A DNA stretch of 54,473 nucleotides from Duganella lactea (GTDB lineage Bacteria; Pseudomonadota; Gammaproteobacteria; Burkholderiales; Burkholderiaceae_D). Below the pieces are notes generated by a model that was not told where the DNA came from, searched no databases, and worked only from the letters and a program-made list of their open reading frames with translations. Made by a program: the position numbers and the translations under genes. Location of the stretch: the NCBI RefSeq assembly GCF_009857505.1, contig NZ_WWCP01000039.1, positions 1-54,473 on the forward strand, in the 5' to 3' direction. Positions 41,324-51,738 of the stretch are shown here, piece after piece. Numbering within the stretch: position 1 is the stretch's first letter; each line of letters begins with the position of its first letter.

Positions 41324-43516
41324 ATGACTGTGAAGAACGAGCCCACCGCACCTCCGCCGCTCGCGCCGGAGGCGCGCGATGCGTTGCTGCGCGCGACAGA
41401 AGCGTTGCGCCAGAGCCAGTTGGAGTTGCGCGCGCTCGCCAATTCCATGCCGCAACTGTCGTGGATCGCCGAGCAGGACGGCACCGTGGTCTGGTACAAC
41501 CAGCGCTGGTACGACTACACCGGCACCACCCCGGAGCAGATGAGCGGCGACGGCTGGAAGCGGGCCTACGCGCCGGACTGCATCGGGGCGCTGGAAGCAC
41601 ACTGGGCGCAGTCGCGCCGCCACGGCACGCCGTTCGAGCTGGAGGTGCCGATCCGCGGCGCCGGCGGCGAGTACCGCTGGTTCCTGATGCGCGCCAACCC
41701 GGTGCACGGCCCGGATGGCAACGTGCTGCGCTGGTTCGGCACCAGCACCGACGTCGATCAGGTCAAGCGCGCGCAGAAAGCCTTGCGCGATGAAACCGCC
41801 ATCCTGGAACTGTTCAATCACACCGGCATGATGCTGGCCTCGCAACGCGACCTTGGCCTGCTATTGCAGGAAATCACCGACGCCGCCACCCGTATCACCG
41901 GCGCGCGTTTTGGCGCGTTTTATCACAACCCCAACAGCGCCGGCGAGGCGATGGTGCCGCACACGCTGTCCAGCGGCGCGACCGACGCGTTCTCCCAGTT
42001 CGCCCAACCGCGCGCCACCGCGCTGTTCGACCCCGCCATGCACGGCCAAGGCACGGTGCGCTGCGACGATGTGCTAACAGATCCGCGCTACGGCGGCAAC
42101 GCGCCGCACCACGACGTGCCGCACGACCTGTCGCTGGTGCGCAGCTACCTGGCGGTGCCGGTGGCGCTGCGCAGCGGCGTGGTGATCGGCTGCCTGATCT
42201 TCGGCCACCCGCAGCCAGGCATCTTCACCGAGCGCACCGAGCGCATCATCGCCGGCGTTGCCGCCCAAGCCGCCGTCGCCATCGACAATGCGCGGCTGTG
42301 CGAAGCCTCGCAGCGGGCCGCCGAGGAACGCGAGGTGCTGCTCGATTCCGAGCGCCAGGCGCGCGCCGAGGCCGAACGCACCAGTCATCTGAAGGATGAA
42401 TTCCTGGCCACGCTGTCGCACGAGCTGCGCACACCGCTGACGGCCATCCTTGGCTGGGCGCAGGTGCTGCGCCGCGGCAGCCGCGACGAGGCCGCAATGC
42501 ATCGCGGCCTGCAAACCATCGAGCGCAACGCGCGCGCGCAGTCGCGCCTGATCGAAGACTTGCTGGACATGGGCAGCATCACCTCCGGCCGCGTCAAGCT
42601 GGAGATGCAGCCGCTGGCGCCGGCCATGATCGCCGCCGCCGCCATCGAGTCGGTGCGCGCCGCCGCCGAGGCCAAGCAGATTCGCATCGAGCAGGACTTC
42701 GCCATCGCCCCCGGCATGGTGTCCGGCGACGCCAACCGCCTGCAGCAGGTGCTGTGGAATCTGCTCAGCAACGCGCTCAAGTTCACACCGCATGGCGGCA
42801 CGGTGACGGTGGGCGTGCGGCGCGACGGCGACGACATCGCCATCAGTGTGCGCGACAACGGCATCGGCATCGCGCCGGGCTTCCTCGACCATGTATTCGA
42901 GCGCTTCCGCCAGGCCGACGCCAGCACGACCCGCCAGCACGGCGGCCTGGGCCTGGGATTGGCCATCGTCAAACACCTGGTGGAACAGCACGGCGGCACC
43001 ATCAGCGCCAGCAGCGGCGGCGACGGCCAGGGCGCCTGCTTCACATTGCGCCTGCCGCGCCAGGACGCCCGGTCCGCCACACCCGCGGCGCCGGCGCCCG
43101 CCGTCAACCATGCTGCGGCGCATGATCTGCGCGGCCTGCGTGTGCTGGTGGTGGACAATGAGGTCGAAGCGCGCGAGCTAATCAAGCGCATCCTGGCCGG
43201 CTGCAACGCCGAGGTGCTGACCGCCGCCACCGCCACCGAGGCCATGGATTTGCTGCAATACGAACGGCCCGACCTGATGGTCAGCGATCTGGGCATGCAG
43301 GAGGTCGACGGCGACGGCCTGCTGGACCGTGTGCGCGCGCTCGGCCCGGCGCGCGGCGGCGACCTGCCGGCCATCGCGCTGACCGCGTTTGCCCGTTCGG
43401 AGGAGCGTATCAAGGCGCTGTCCAGCGGTTTCCTGGCCTACATCGCCAAGCCGATCGAGCCTGGCGAACTGATCGCCAAAGTGGCCGCCATGGGCGCCAC
43501 CCGGCGCCATGCCTGA
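41324..43516 (+). CDS. Soluble hybrid histidine kinase (PAS-GAF-HisKA-HATPase-REC)
   Basis: This 730-residue protein has no membrane segments. PAS occupies about 20-145 (WIAEQDGTVVWYNQRWYDYTG) and GAF about 165-325. The His box is LATLSHELRTPLTAILGW (about 360-377), the ATPase domain carries N, G1 (DNGIGIA) and G2 (GLGLGLA) boxes, and a C-terminal receiver has its Asp in LMVSDLGMQ. In the receiver the acidic pair is DNE instead of DD. The kinase probably senses a cytoplasmic or redox/light ligand through PAS/GAF; no cofactor residue is evident. It is followed by a REC-GGDEF gene after about 240 bases. Confidence 0.93.
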   Translation: MTVKNEPTAPPPLAPEARDALLRATEALRQSQLELRALANSMPQLSWIAEQDGTVVWYNQRWYDYTGTTPEQMSGDGWKRAYAPDCIGALEAHWAQSRRHGTPFELEVPIRGAGGEYRWFLMRANPVHGPDGNVLRWFGTSTDVDQVKRAQKALRDETAILELFNHTGMMLASQRDLGLLLQEITDAATRITGARFGAFYHNPNSAGEAMVPHTLSSGATDAFSQFAQPRATALFDPAMHGQGTVRCDDVLTDPRYGGNAPHHDVPHDLSLVRSYLAVPVALRSGVVIGCLIFGHPQPGIFTERTERIIAGVAAQAAVAIDNARLCEASQRAAEEREVLLDSERQARAEAERTSHLKDEFLATLSHELRTPLTAILGWAQVLRRGSRDEAAMHRGLQTIERNARAQSRLIEDLLDMGSITSGRVKLEMQPLAPAMIAAAAIESVRAAAEAKQIRIEQDFAIAPGMVSGDANRLQQVLWNLLSNALKFTPHGGTVTVGVRRDGDDIAISVRDNGIGIAPGFLDHVFERFRQADASTTRQHGGLGLGLAIVKHLVEQHGGTISASSGGDGQGACFTLRLPRQDARSATPAAPAPAVNHAAAHDLRGLRVLVVDNEVEARELIKRILAGCNAEVLTAATATEAMDLLQYERPDLMVSDLGMQEVDGDGLLDRVRALGPARGGDLPAIALTAFARSEERIKALSSGFLAYIAKPIEPGELIAKVAAMGATRRHA

Positions 43517-43760
43517 AATCGGTATCACAATGCTCACACCCGTTGCGAATTTTCCATGTGGAAATTTTTCCACTCCTACCTCACGACGCGGCAATGTCCT
43601 ACAAGCAATCAGAACAAGTCTTGATACACTACCAAACAGCTGGAGCTTGCTGCTATTAATTTCCCCACAGAAATTTATTTCACTTGGGTGCGCCGCAGCA
43701 CCAGCATTATGCGGTATTATCTAAATACTATTAAGAGTTAAACAGAACAGAGACCCCATC

Positions 43761-44738
43761 ATGCCGAGCCGAGAAGAAATCCTGAACGCCAAAATCCTGG
43801 TGGTGGATGACAGCGCTGACAACGTCGAGCTGATGTTGGAGATTTTGCGCGAGGCCGGCTATACCGATGTGTCTTCGACCATGCTGCCGGAACAGGTGTG
43901 CCCGCTGCACCGCCAGCAATGCTACGACCTGATTTTGCTGGACCTGCAAATGCCCGGCCTGAATGGCTTCCAGGTGATGAAAGGGCTCAAGGAAATCGAA
44001 CAGGGCGGTTACCTGCCGGTACTGGCGCTGACCGCCCAGCCCAGCTTCAAGATCGCCGCGCTGGAGGCCGGCGCGCGCGACTTCATCAGCAAGCCCTTCG
44101 ACCTGCTGGAAGTCCACAAGCGCATCCACAACATGCTGGAAGTGCGCCTGCTGTACAAGGAACTGGCGCAGTACAGCCGCCAGCAGCAGGAGCTGGCGCT
44201 GCACGATCCGCTGACCGGCCTGCCCAACCGGCGGCTGCTGGAAGACCGCATCGCCACCGTGCTGCAGCATGCCACGCGTCAGCAGAACAAGGCCGCCGTC
44301 ATGTATCTGGACCTGGACGGCTTCAAGGCCATCAACGACACCCATGGCCATGCCTGCGGCGACGAAATTCTCAAGCAGGTGGCGCGGCGCCTGGTTGGCT
44401 GCTCACGCAAGGAAGACACGGTGGCGCGGGTCGGCGGCGACGAATTCGTCATCGTCATGGGCGAAATCGCCACCGTGGCCGATACCCAGGAACCCGCCAA
44501 CAAACTGATCGAGGCGGTCTCGCAGGCCTATGACGTCGACGGCCTCACGCTGCAATTGTCGACCAGCATCGGCGTCGGCATCTTCCCGGACGACGCCACC
44601 GAGGTCGCCGCGCTGATCGCCGCCGCCGACGGCGCGCTGTACGAAGCCAAGCGCGCCGGCAAGAACCGCTGCTGCACCGCGCAGGCGATGCGCCATCCGT
44701 CGGCCCAGCACCACACCATGTCGGCCACACTGGCCTGA
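43761..44738 (+). CDS. Receiver-GGDEF diguanylate cyclase
   Basis: This 325-residue protein is a receiver (about 10-130; VVDDSADN, Asp in LILLDLQMPGLNG, Lys in FISKPFD) followed by a GGDEF domain (about 155-315). The cyclase site is intact: LDLDGFK, INDTHGHACGDE and GGDEF. An RxxD inhibitory site (RKED) lies five residues before GGDEF. It should make c-di-GMP when phosphorylated and be feedback-inhibited. The hybrid kinase just upstream is a likely partner. An A+T-rich upstream region of about 240 bases suggests its own promoter. Confidence 0.95.
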   Translation: MPSREEILNAKILVVDDSADNVELMLEILREAGYTDVSSTMLPEQVCPLHRQQCYDLILLDLQMPGLNGFQVMKGLKEIEQGGYLPVLALTAQPSFKIAALEAGARDFISKPFDLLEVHKRIHNMLEVRLLYKELAQYSRQQQELALHDPLTGLPNRRLLEDRIATVLQHATRQQNKAAVMYLDLDGFKAINDTHGHACGDEILKQVARRLVGCSRKEDTVARVGGDEFVIVMGEIATVADTQEPANKLIEAVSQAYDVDGLTLQLSTSIGVGIFPDDATEVAALIAAADGALYEAKRAGKNRCCTAQAMRHPSAQHHTMSATLA

Positions 44739-44742
44739 GCAT

Positions 44743-44767
44743 AAAAAAGGCGGGCTCGCGGCCCGCC
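44743..44767 (-). terminator. Terminator for the minus-strand unknown gene
   Basis: GGCGGGC-tcgcg-GCCCGCC with six A on its left becomes a hairpin followed by TTTTTT on the minus strand. It lies 24 bases past the stop of the gene ending at 44791 and 5 bases from the convergent cyclase gene. Confidence 0.85.
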
Positions 44768-44790
44768 GGTGTGTGACGCGGCGCGGCGGC

Positions 44791-45210
44791 TTAATGCGCG
44801 GCGGCCTTCTCCTTCAGCCCCTTCTGGGTGCATTCCTCAACCTTGGCAGCGTGCTGGTGATCATCATGGGCATCGACCACTTCCGGCGGCACTTCAATCC
44901 GCGTAATGCCGGCATCGACCGACACCGGATCGCTGGCCGGGAAGGTCATTTCGACGGCGTTGTCGAGCAAGGTTTCCTTGGCCTGCTCTTGCGGCGTTTC
45001 CTGCTCCAGCTCGGCCAGCGTGGTGATCGCCACCGCCCATTTGACAAACCCCAGATTGGCCAGGTCGCGCACGGTGTGCACATTGAAGGCCTGCGCCAAC
45101 GCCTTGGCGTCCTTGGCGCTAATGCCGCGCAAGGCGCTGGTCGGCGCCGCGGCCAGCGCGCGGAAGCTGTGGCCGACATATTCTTTATCCACGACGGTAT
45201 CGATATTCAT
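44791..45210 (-). CDS. Conserved protein with helix-hairpin-helix-like N-terminus, function unknown
   Basis: This 139-residue soluble protein starts after AAAGGATG. Its N-terminal half (about 14-60) has the rhythm of a helix-hairpin-helix or DUF4332-like module (LRGISAKDAKALAQAFNVHTVRDLANLG). The middle contains TFPASDPVSVDAG, resembling the FPASDPP motif of several small uncharacterised proteins, and the tail is Asp/His/Lys-rich. A GAACGTTC palindrome is found upstream. I cannot assign a role; DNA or nucleotide contact through the hairpin module is only a guess. Confidence 0.7.
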   Translation of the reverse strand: MNIDTVVDKEYVGHSFRALAAAPTSALRGISAKDAKALAQAFNVHTVRDLANLGFVKWAVAITTLAELEQETPQEQAKETLLDNAVEMTFPASDPVSVDAGITRIEVPPEVVDAHDDHQHAAKVEECTQKGLKEKAAAH

Positions 45211-45329
45211 GATGACATCCTTTTAGTTGAACGTTCGTTTTTACTATGCCAGCAGGGCCGTCGCCAGTCTGTGCGCAAGCGAACGCAGATCCCGCCGCCC
45301 TGCCGTCGGGTCCGATTGAATATGCCGTT

Positions 45330-45358
45330 TTGACATTCAATTACCCCCTTGTTATGAT
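45330..45358 (+). promoter_or_regulatory. Sigma-70 promoter of the hybrid kinase gene at 45388
   Basis: TTGACA (45330-45335), a 17-base spacer and TATGAT (45353-45358) fit the consensus almost perfectly. The -35 hexamer lies inside an inverted repeat ATTGAAT-N13-ATTCAAT (45315-45341), a possible operator. Confidence 0.75.
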
Positions 45359-45387
45359 CGATTGACGCTTCCACGGCTGACCTCCCT

Positions 45388-47001
<1,614 letters not shown>

Positions 47002-47058
47002 TGCGCCCACGGTGGCAAAGCTCGGGTATGATCGCGACAGACCGTCGTCCGTCCGCGT

Positions 47059-47088
47059 CGCTATTCAGCGCTATTCAGCGCTATTCAG
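47059..47088. repeat. Three tandem 10-bp repeats
   Basis: CGCTATTCAG is repeated three times without gaps from 47059 to 47088, one unit per DNA helical turn. The array ends 18 bases before the ATG of the HisKA_3 kinase gene, over its expected promoter or leader. Confidence 0.85.
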
Positions 47089-47106
47089 ATTAACAAGAGA
47101 ACATCC

Positions 47107-47835
47107 ATGTCCCTACCGGCACCGCAAGACCAACCCACTGCGCAGCAGGACGCCCTGCGTAGCGCCGACCTGAGCGAACTGCTCGGCCACGTCCACACCT
47201 GCTGGGACAACGAGCGCCGCTCCTTGTCGCGCCAGTTGCACGACAGCCTCGGCTCGTCGCTGACGGCGCTGACCATGCACCTCGGTTTGCTGATGCAAAA
47301 GCTGCCGCCCGACCAGGCGCTGCAGGACCGCGCCGGCCACATGAAAAAACTGCTGGGCCAGATCGTCGAGACCAACCGCCAGATGCAGCTCAAGCTGTGG
47401 AACGACAAGCTGGAGTTTCTCGGCGTGCGCGTCGCGCTCGATGAGCTGGTGACGCAGTTCGGCGAGCAGCACGGCATCACCGCCCGCTGCAGCCTGCCGG
47501 AGGAAGAACTCGACTGCCCGCGCAGCCACGGCATCGTGCTGCTGCACACGCTGGAGGAAGCGCTGCGCAATATCGCCCTGCACGCGCAGGCGAGCGAAGT
47601 CGATGTCATCGTCGACGACAACGAGGATGAGGTGATGCTGACGGTGAAGGACAACGGTGTCGGCCTCAGTGGGCCGGTGCCGGCCGGCCAGTCGGCCGGC
47701 AAGTTCGGTCTGCGCATGGCGCGCGAGCGCGCCGCCTACCTGGGTGGCACGCTGACGCTGGCGGCGGGCGTCGATGGCGGTGTCACACTCACCATGATCC
47801 TGCCGAAGCCGCCACCGCCAACTAATGCAGCTTGA
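47107..47835 (+). CDS. Soluble HisKA_3-type sensor histidine kinase without sensor domain
   Basis: This 242-residue protein has the HisKA_3 phospho-acceptor helix (RRSLSRQLHDSLGSSLTAL; His near residue 44) and a HATPase domain (EEALRNIALHAQAS, G1 DNGVGLSG and KFGLRMARERA). This class (NarX, DegS, LiaS) pairs with LuxR/NarL-type regulators. No such regulator and no input domain are present, so input must come through a partner protein. The last 14 bases overlap the 3' end of the convergent NADH dehydrogenase gene. Confidence 0.9.
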   Translation: MSLPAPQDQPTAQQDALRSADLSELLGHVHTCWDNERRSLSRQLHDSLGSSLTALTMHLGLLMQKLPPDQALQDRAGHMKKLLGQIVETNRQMQLKLWNDKLEFLGVRVALDELVTQFGEQHGITARCSLPEEELDCPRSHGIVLLHTLEEALRNIALHAQASEVDVIVDDNEDEVMLTVKDNGVGLSGPVPAGQSAGKFGLRMARERAAYLGGTLTLAAGVDGGVTLTMILPKPPPPTNAA

Positions 47836-49123
47836 CCAGCGGCGTGCTGCGCTTGATCAGGAAGCGCGCCAGCGCCAGCACGCCGGTGCGCACCGTGCCC
47901 AGCACGGCCTTGTGGTGCATCAGGTGCAGGCTGACATACATCATGCGCGCCACAAAGCCGTCGACGAACCAGCTTAAGCCCTTCAGCGAACCCATCAGGC
48001 TGCCGACCGAGGTGGTCTGACCGAACGACACCAGCGAGCCGTAGTCGCGATACACATACGGCTTGCTCTGCGGCGCCTGGTGCTTGTGCTGGCGCAGGAA
48101 GGTCTCGACCAGGTAATCGGCCATCTGGTGCGCGGCTTGCGCGCGCGGCGGCACCAGCTTGCCGTCCGGCCCGACGCAGGCGGCGCAGTCGCCCAGCGCG
48201 TAAATGCCGGTGCAGCCCTTGACCGCCAGCGTGCCATCCACATCCAGCTGACCCGACTTGGTGGTGGGCAGCCCCAGCTGCCGCAGGAAATCCGGTGCCT
48301 TGATGCCGGCCGCCCAGACCACGATCTGCGCCGGATAGACGGTGTCGCCGGCGGTCACGCTGGCGCCGTCGATGGCGGTGACGCGGGTGTCGGTGACCAC
48401 GCTGACGGCGCGCTCGCGCAGCAGCTCCAGCGCGGCGGCCGAGACTTTTTCCGGCAGCGGCGCCAGAATGCGCGGCGCGCCCTCCAGCAAGGTGATGCGC
48501 ACATCACGCTCGGCCTGCAACTGGCGGAAACCATAGGTGGCATAGACGTCGCTGGCCTCGCGCAGCTCGGCGGCCAGCTCGACCCCGGTGGCGCCGCCGC
48601 CGATGATGACCACGTCCACGCCGGCATCCGGCTGCACGCTCTTCTTCAGCTCCGCCAATGTCAGCAGCTTGAGCAGCGTCAGGCGGAAGCGTTCAGCGTC
48701 CTCGGTGGCGTTCAGCGAAATGGTGTGCTCGGCGGCGCCGGGCACGCCGAAATAATTGGACGTGCTGCCGACCGCCATCACCAGTTGCTCGAAGCGAATC
48801 TGGCGTTCCGGCAGGATCTGTTCCTTGTGCTCGTCGCCGCTGTCAATCGCGCCGACCGCCAGCACGCGCCGCTCGGCGTCCAGCGCCAGCATCGGGCCAT
48901 AAACGAAGGTGAAATGGTTGTCGTGCGCCAGCATTTGATACGACAGGCCCTCCTGGTGCACATCCAGCGTGCCGGCCGCCACCTCGTGCAGCGACGGCTT
49001 CCAGATGTGGAACAGACGACAATCGACCAGCATCACGGCCTGCGGCCCCAGCTTGCGGCCCAGTTTACAGGCCAGTTCCAGCCCTCCGGCTCCGCCGCCA
49101 ACAATAACGATTTGACTTTGCAA
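47822..49123 (-). CDS. ndh: Type II NADH:quinone dehydrogenase-like FAD protein
   Basis: This 433-residue flavoprotein has the FAD-binding GGGAGGLELACKLGRKLG at about 8-25 and the NADH-binding VVIIGGGATGVELAAELR in the middle. The quinone-side signature AQAAHQMADYL and a C-terminal amphipathic membrane-binding region follow. Type II dehydrogenases pass electrons from NADH to quinone without proton pumping. The overall pattern (GDCAACVG, SLVSFGQTTSVGSL) matches bacterial Ndh. It starts about 32 bases after the exported-protein gene. Confidence 0.92.
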   Translation of the reverse strand: MQSQIVIVGGGAGGLELACKLGRKLGPQAVMLVDCRLFHIWKPSLHEVAAGTLDVHQEGLSYQMLAHDNHFTFVYGPMLALDAERRVLAVGAIDSGDEHKEQILPERQIRFEQLVMAVGSTSNYFGVPGAAEHTISLNATEDAERFRLTLLKLLTLAELKKSVQPDAGVDVVIIGGGATGVELAAELREASDVYATYGFRQLQAERDVRITLLEGAPRILAPLPEKVSAAALELLRERAVSVVTDTRVTAIDGASVTAGDTVYPAQIVVWAAGIKAPDFLRQLGLPTTKSGQLDVDGTLAVKGCTGIYALGDCAACVGPDGKLVPPRAQAAHQMADYLVETFLRQHKHQAPQSKPYVYRDYGSLVSFGQTTSVGSLMGSLKGLSWFVDGFVARMMYVSLHLMHHKAVLGTVRTGVLALARFLIKRSTPLVKLH

Positions 49124-49155
49124 TAGCTTCTCCTGTGGCGGCGGATGCCGCCGGG

Positions 49156-49620
49156 TTATCGGTCGCGCCCGTGGCCGTTGCCATGGCCATTGCCGTGGCC
49201 TCTGCCCGGTCCGCGGTCGTCACGGCGGTCGTCATAACGGTCGTCGCGGCGGTCGTCACGGTCGTGACGCGGGCCGCCATGACGTTCACGGTAGCGCGGC
49301 ACGTATTGTTGGTTATACCAGCCATCCTGGACGAAATACACTCGCTGACCGCAGGCGTGATACGCCCGGCAATGTTTCTTCCAATTTTTCGCGTGCCCAG
49401 GCGGCACGTGCAGGTAGATCGGCGCGGCCTCGACATAGCGCACCGGCCGCTCGATGATCACCGGCTGCGGATAGATCAGTTGCGGCGCCGGATAACTATT
49501 ACCGATATCGATGCGCCCATAAAAACCGGGTTGGCCCACGCTGACCGAGACAGCGGTATTGGAGGCCAACGCGGAAGCAGACAGCGCCAGCAGGCTGGCG
49601 GCGAGGAACATGGCTTTCAT
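49156..49620 (-). CDS. Exported protein with charged C-terminal repeats
   Basis: This 154-residue product has a signal peptide (MKAMFLAASLLALSASALAS). A beta-rich, Tyr/Pro-rich middle (GFYGRIDIGNSYPAPQLIYP and VPPGHAKNWKKHCRAYHACG, two Cys) follows. The tail from about residue 115 is made of DRRDDRYDDR and GHGNGHG units. Proteins of this layout are common in Burkholderiales, but their function is not established. Its upstream region is shared with the divergent MarR operon. Confidence 0.75.
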   Translation of the reverse strand: MKAMFLAASLLALSASALASNTAVSVSVGQPGFYGRIDIGNSYPAPQLIYPQPVIIERPVRYVEAAPIYLHVPPGHAKNWKKHCRAYHACGQRVYFVQDGWYNQQYVPRYRERHGGPRHDRDDRRDDRYDDRRDDRGPGRGHGNGHGNGHGRDR

Positions 49621-49758
49621 GATGAGTCTCTACTAGAAGAGCGAACTTGCTCACCATCCAGCATAGTAAACTGTTTGAAGAATGTCTGTGCGCTGTCGAA
49701 CATATCTTACCTGTGCTAAACTAATAGTTCGATACCTAATGTTTAGTCTTGAAATCAT

Positions 49759-50193
49759 ATGCTCTCGATAGAAGAACGATTCTCCGCCGCCCTGCACGGT
49801 TCCGCCCGCGCCTGGCGGCTGGCGATCGACCGCCGCCTCAAGCACCTGGGACTGAGCCAGGCCAGTTGGATGGCCATTGCCCTGACCGCCAAGGAAACCG
49901 AACCGCCGTCGCAAACCCGGCTGGCCGCGCGCGCCGGCGTGGAAGACCCGACCATGGTGGCCACCGTCGATCGCCTGGTCAAAGCCGGCTACATGGTGCG
50001 CACGCCATCCGAGACCGACCGCCGCGTCAAGCTGCTGAGCCTGACGCCGGCCGGTCAGGAGGTCTATCAGTCGGTGTGGCAGGAAGCGCAAGCGGTGCGC
50101 CGTGAGCTGCTGGGCCACGTCGATCCCGACATGCTGCGCAACGTCACCCACTTTCTCGAAGCTATTCAGGCCAATATCGAGTCGCTGCCATGA
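49759..50193 (+). CDS. MarR family transcriptional regulator
   Basis: This 144-residue protein has the MarR winged helix-turn-helix (TRLAARAGVEDPTMVATVDRLVKAGYMVR) and the wing motif ETDRRVKLLSLTPAG. It forms dimers that normally repress the adjoining efflux genes until a ligand binds. Its stop overlaps the start of the MFS gene, so it is the first gene of the efflux operon. The upstream region holds partly symmetrical elements (TCGAAC at 49696 and GTTCGA at 49727; CTAAAC and GTTTAG around the leader), possible operators for autoregulation. Confidence 0.95.
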   Translation: MLSIEERFSAALHGSARAWRLAIDRRLKHLGLSQASWMAIALTAKETEPPSQTRLAARAGVEDPTMVATVDRLVKAGYMVRTPSETDRRVKLLSLTPAGQEVYQSVWQEAQAVRRELLGHVDPDMLRNVTHFLEAIQANIESLP

Positions 50194-51728
50194 GCTCCGC
50201 CACCGCTCCGTCTGCCGCCACCGACGACGGCCTCAACCGCCGCATGATCACGGTGTCCATCATGCTGGCCACCGTGATCCAGGCGCTCGACGGCACCATC
50301 GCCAACGTCGCGCTGCCGCACATGCAGGGCAGCCTGTCGGCCTCGCAGGACCAGATCACCTGGGTGCTGACCTCCTTCATCGTCGCCGCCGCCATCGCCA
50401 CGCCGCTGACCGGCTGGCTGTGCGACCGCTACGGCCTGAAGAACATTTTCCTCACCTCGGTGGCCGGCTTCACCATCGCCTCGGTGCTATGCGGCCTGGC
50501 CGGTTCGCTCAGCCAGATCGTCATCGCCCGCCTGCTGCAAGGCGTCTTCGGCGCGGCGCTGGTGCCGCTGTCGCAGGCCACGCTGCTGGACATCAACCCG
50601 CGCGAAAAGCATGGCTCGGCCATGGCGGTCTGGGGCATGGGCGTGATGATCGGGCCGATTCTCGGCCCCACCCTGGGCGGCTGGCTGACCGACAGCTACA
50701 ACTGGCGCTGGGTATTCTTCATCAACGTGCCGATCGGCGCGATCGCCTTCTACGGCATCTGGCGCTACATCCGCAAGAGCGACGCGCCGCGCAAAATGCG
50801 CTTCGACGCCTTCGGCTTCGCCACACTGAGCCTGGCCATCGGCGCGCTGCAAATGCTGCTCGACCGCGGCGAGCAGAACGACTGGTTCAACGCCACCGAA
50901 ACCTGGGTGGAAGCCATCATCCTGGCGCTGAGCTTCGCCTGGTTTGTCGCGCACACGGCCACCCGTCCCGCCGGCAAATCCTTTTTCGATTACCGGCTGC
51001 TGCGCAATGCCAACTACGTCAGTGGCCTGTTGTTTATCTTCGTGGTGGGCGTGGTGCTGTTCGCCACGCGGGCGCTGACCCCGACCATGCTGCAAGGGCT
51101 GATGGGCTATCCGGCCAAGATCGCCGGCCTGGTCACCGCGCCCAGCGGCCTCGGCACCATGCTCGCGATGATGTTCGTCGGCCGGCTGGTCGGCAAGATC
51201 GATCTGCGCGTGCTGCTGGGGACCGGCTTTCTGATCACCGCCTTCTCGCTGTGGCAGATGTCACGCTACACGCTGGTGCTGTCGCAGAGCGACATCATCT
51301 GGCCGGGCGTGATCCAGGGCCTGGGCCTGGGCATCGTGTTCGTGCCACTGAGCGCGGCGACGTTCGCCACGCTGACGCCGGCGTTGCGCGCCGAAGGCAC
51401 GGCGATCTACAGCCTGGTGCGTAACATCGGCAGCTCGATCGGCATCGCGCTGGTGCAAACGCTGCTGGTGCGTAACACGCAGACCGTGCACGCGTCGCTG
51501 ACGGAACACATCACCGCCACCAATCCGGCGCTGCTGGACAACCTGGCCACGCCGGAGGCCGCCGCCGCGCTGAACAACGAGATCACGCGCCAGGCGTCGA
51601 TGATCGCCTACGTCGACGATTTCTGGCTGATGTTTATTTTGACGCTGTGCGTGATACCGCTGCTGGTGCTGGTCAAGCCACCGGCCAGGAGCGCGCCGGT
51701 GGACACCGCCCACGCGGCAATGGATTAA
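50190..51728 (+). CDS. emrB: MFS multidrug transporter, DHA2 family (EmrB-like)
   Basis: This 512-residue protein with about 14 membrane helices starts with the DHA2 pattern (ATVIQALDGTIANVALPHMQG), then WVLTSFIVAAAIATPLTGWL-CDRYG (motif A) and the antiporter motif GPILGPTLGGWLTD (motif C). It exports drugs or lipophilic compounds by proton antiport and works with the HlyD-type adaptor and outer-membrane channel encoded downstream. It overlaps marR by 4 bases. Confidence 0.95.
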   Translation: MSSATAPSAATDDGLNRRMITVSIMLATVIQALDGTIANVALPHMQGSLSASQDQITWVLTSFIVAAAIATPLTGWLCDRYGLKNIFLTSVAGFTIASVLCGLAGSLSQIVIARLLQGVFGAALVPLSQATLLDINPREKHGSAMAVWGMGVMIGPILGPTLGGWLTDSYNWRWVFFINVPIGAIAFYGIWRYIRKSDAPRKMRFDAFGFATLSLAIGALQMLLDRGEQNDWFNATETWVEAIILALSFAWFVAHTATRPAGKSFFDYRLLRNANYVSGLLFIFVVGVVLFATRALTPTMLQGLMGYPAKIAGLVTAPSGLGTMLAMMFVGRLVGKIDLRVLLGTGFLITAFSLWQMSRYTLVLSQSDIIWPGVIQGLGLGIVFVPLSAATFATLTPALRAEGTAIYSLVRNIGSSIGIALVQTLLVRNTQTVHASLTEHITATNPALLDNLATPEAAAALNNEITRQASMIAYVDDFWLMFILTLCVIPLLVLVKPPARSAPVDTAHAAMD

Positions 51729-51738
51729 GGACCGACAC

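Noticed and set aside
43548..43570. Short TTTCCA-TG-TGGAAA palindrome after the hybrid kinase gene
   Set aside because: Six-base arms in an A+T-rich gap are not distinctive, and no regulator or promoter element lines up with it.
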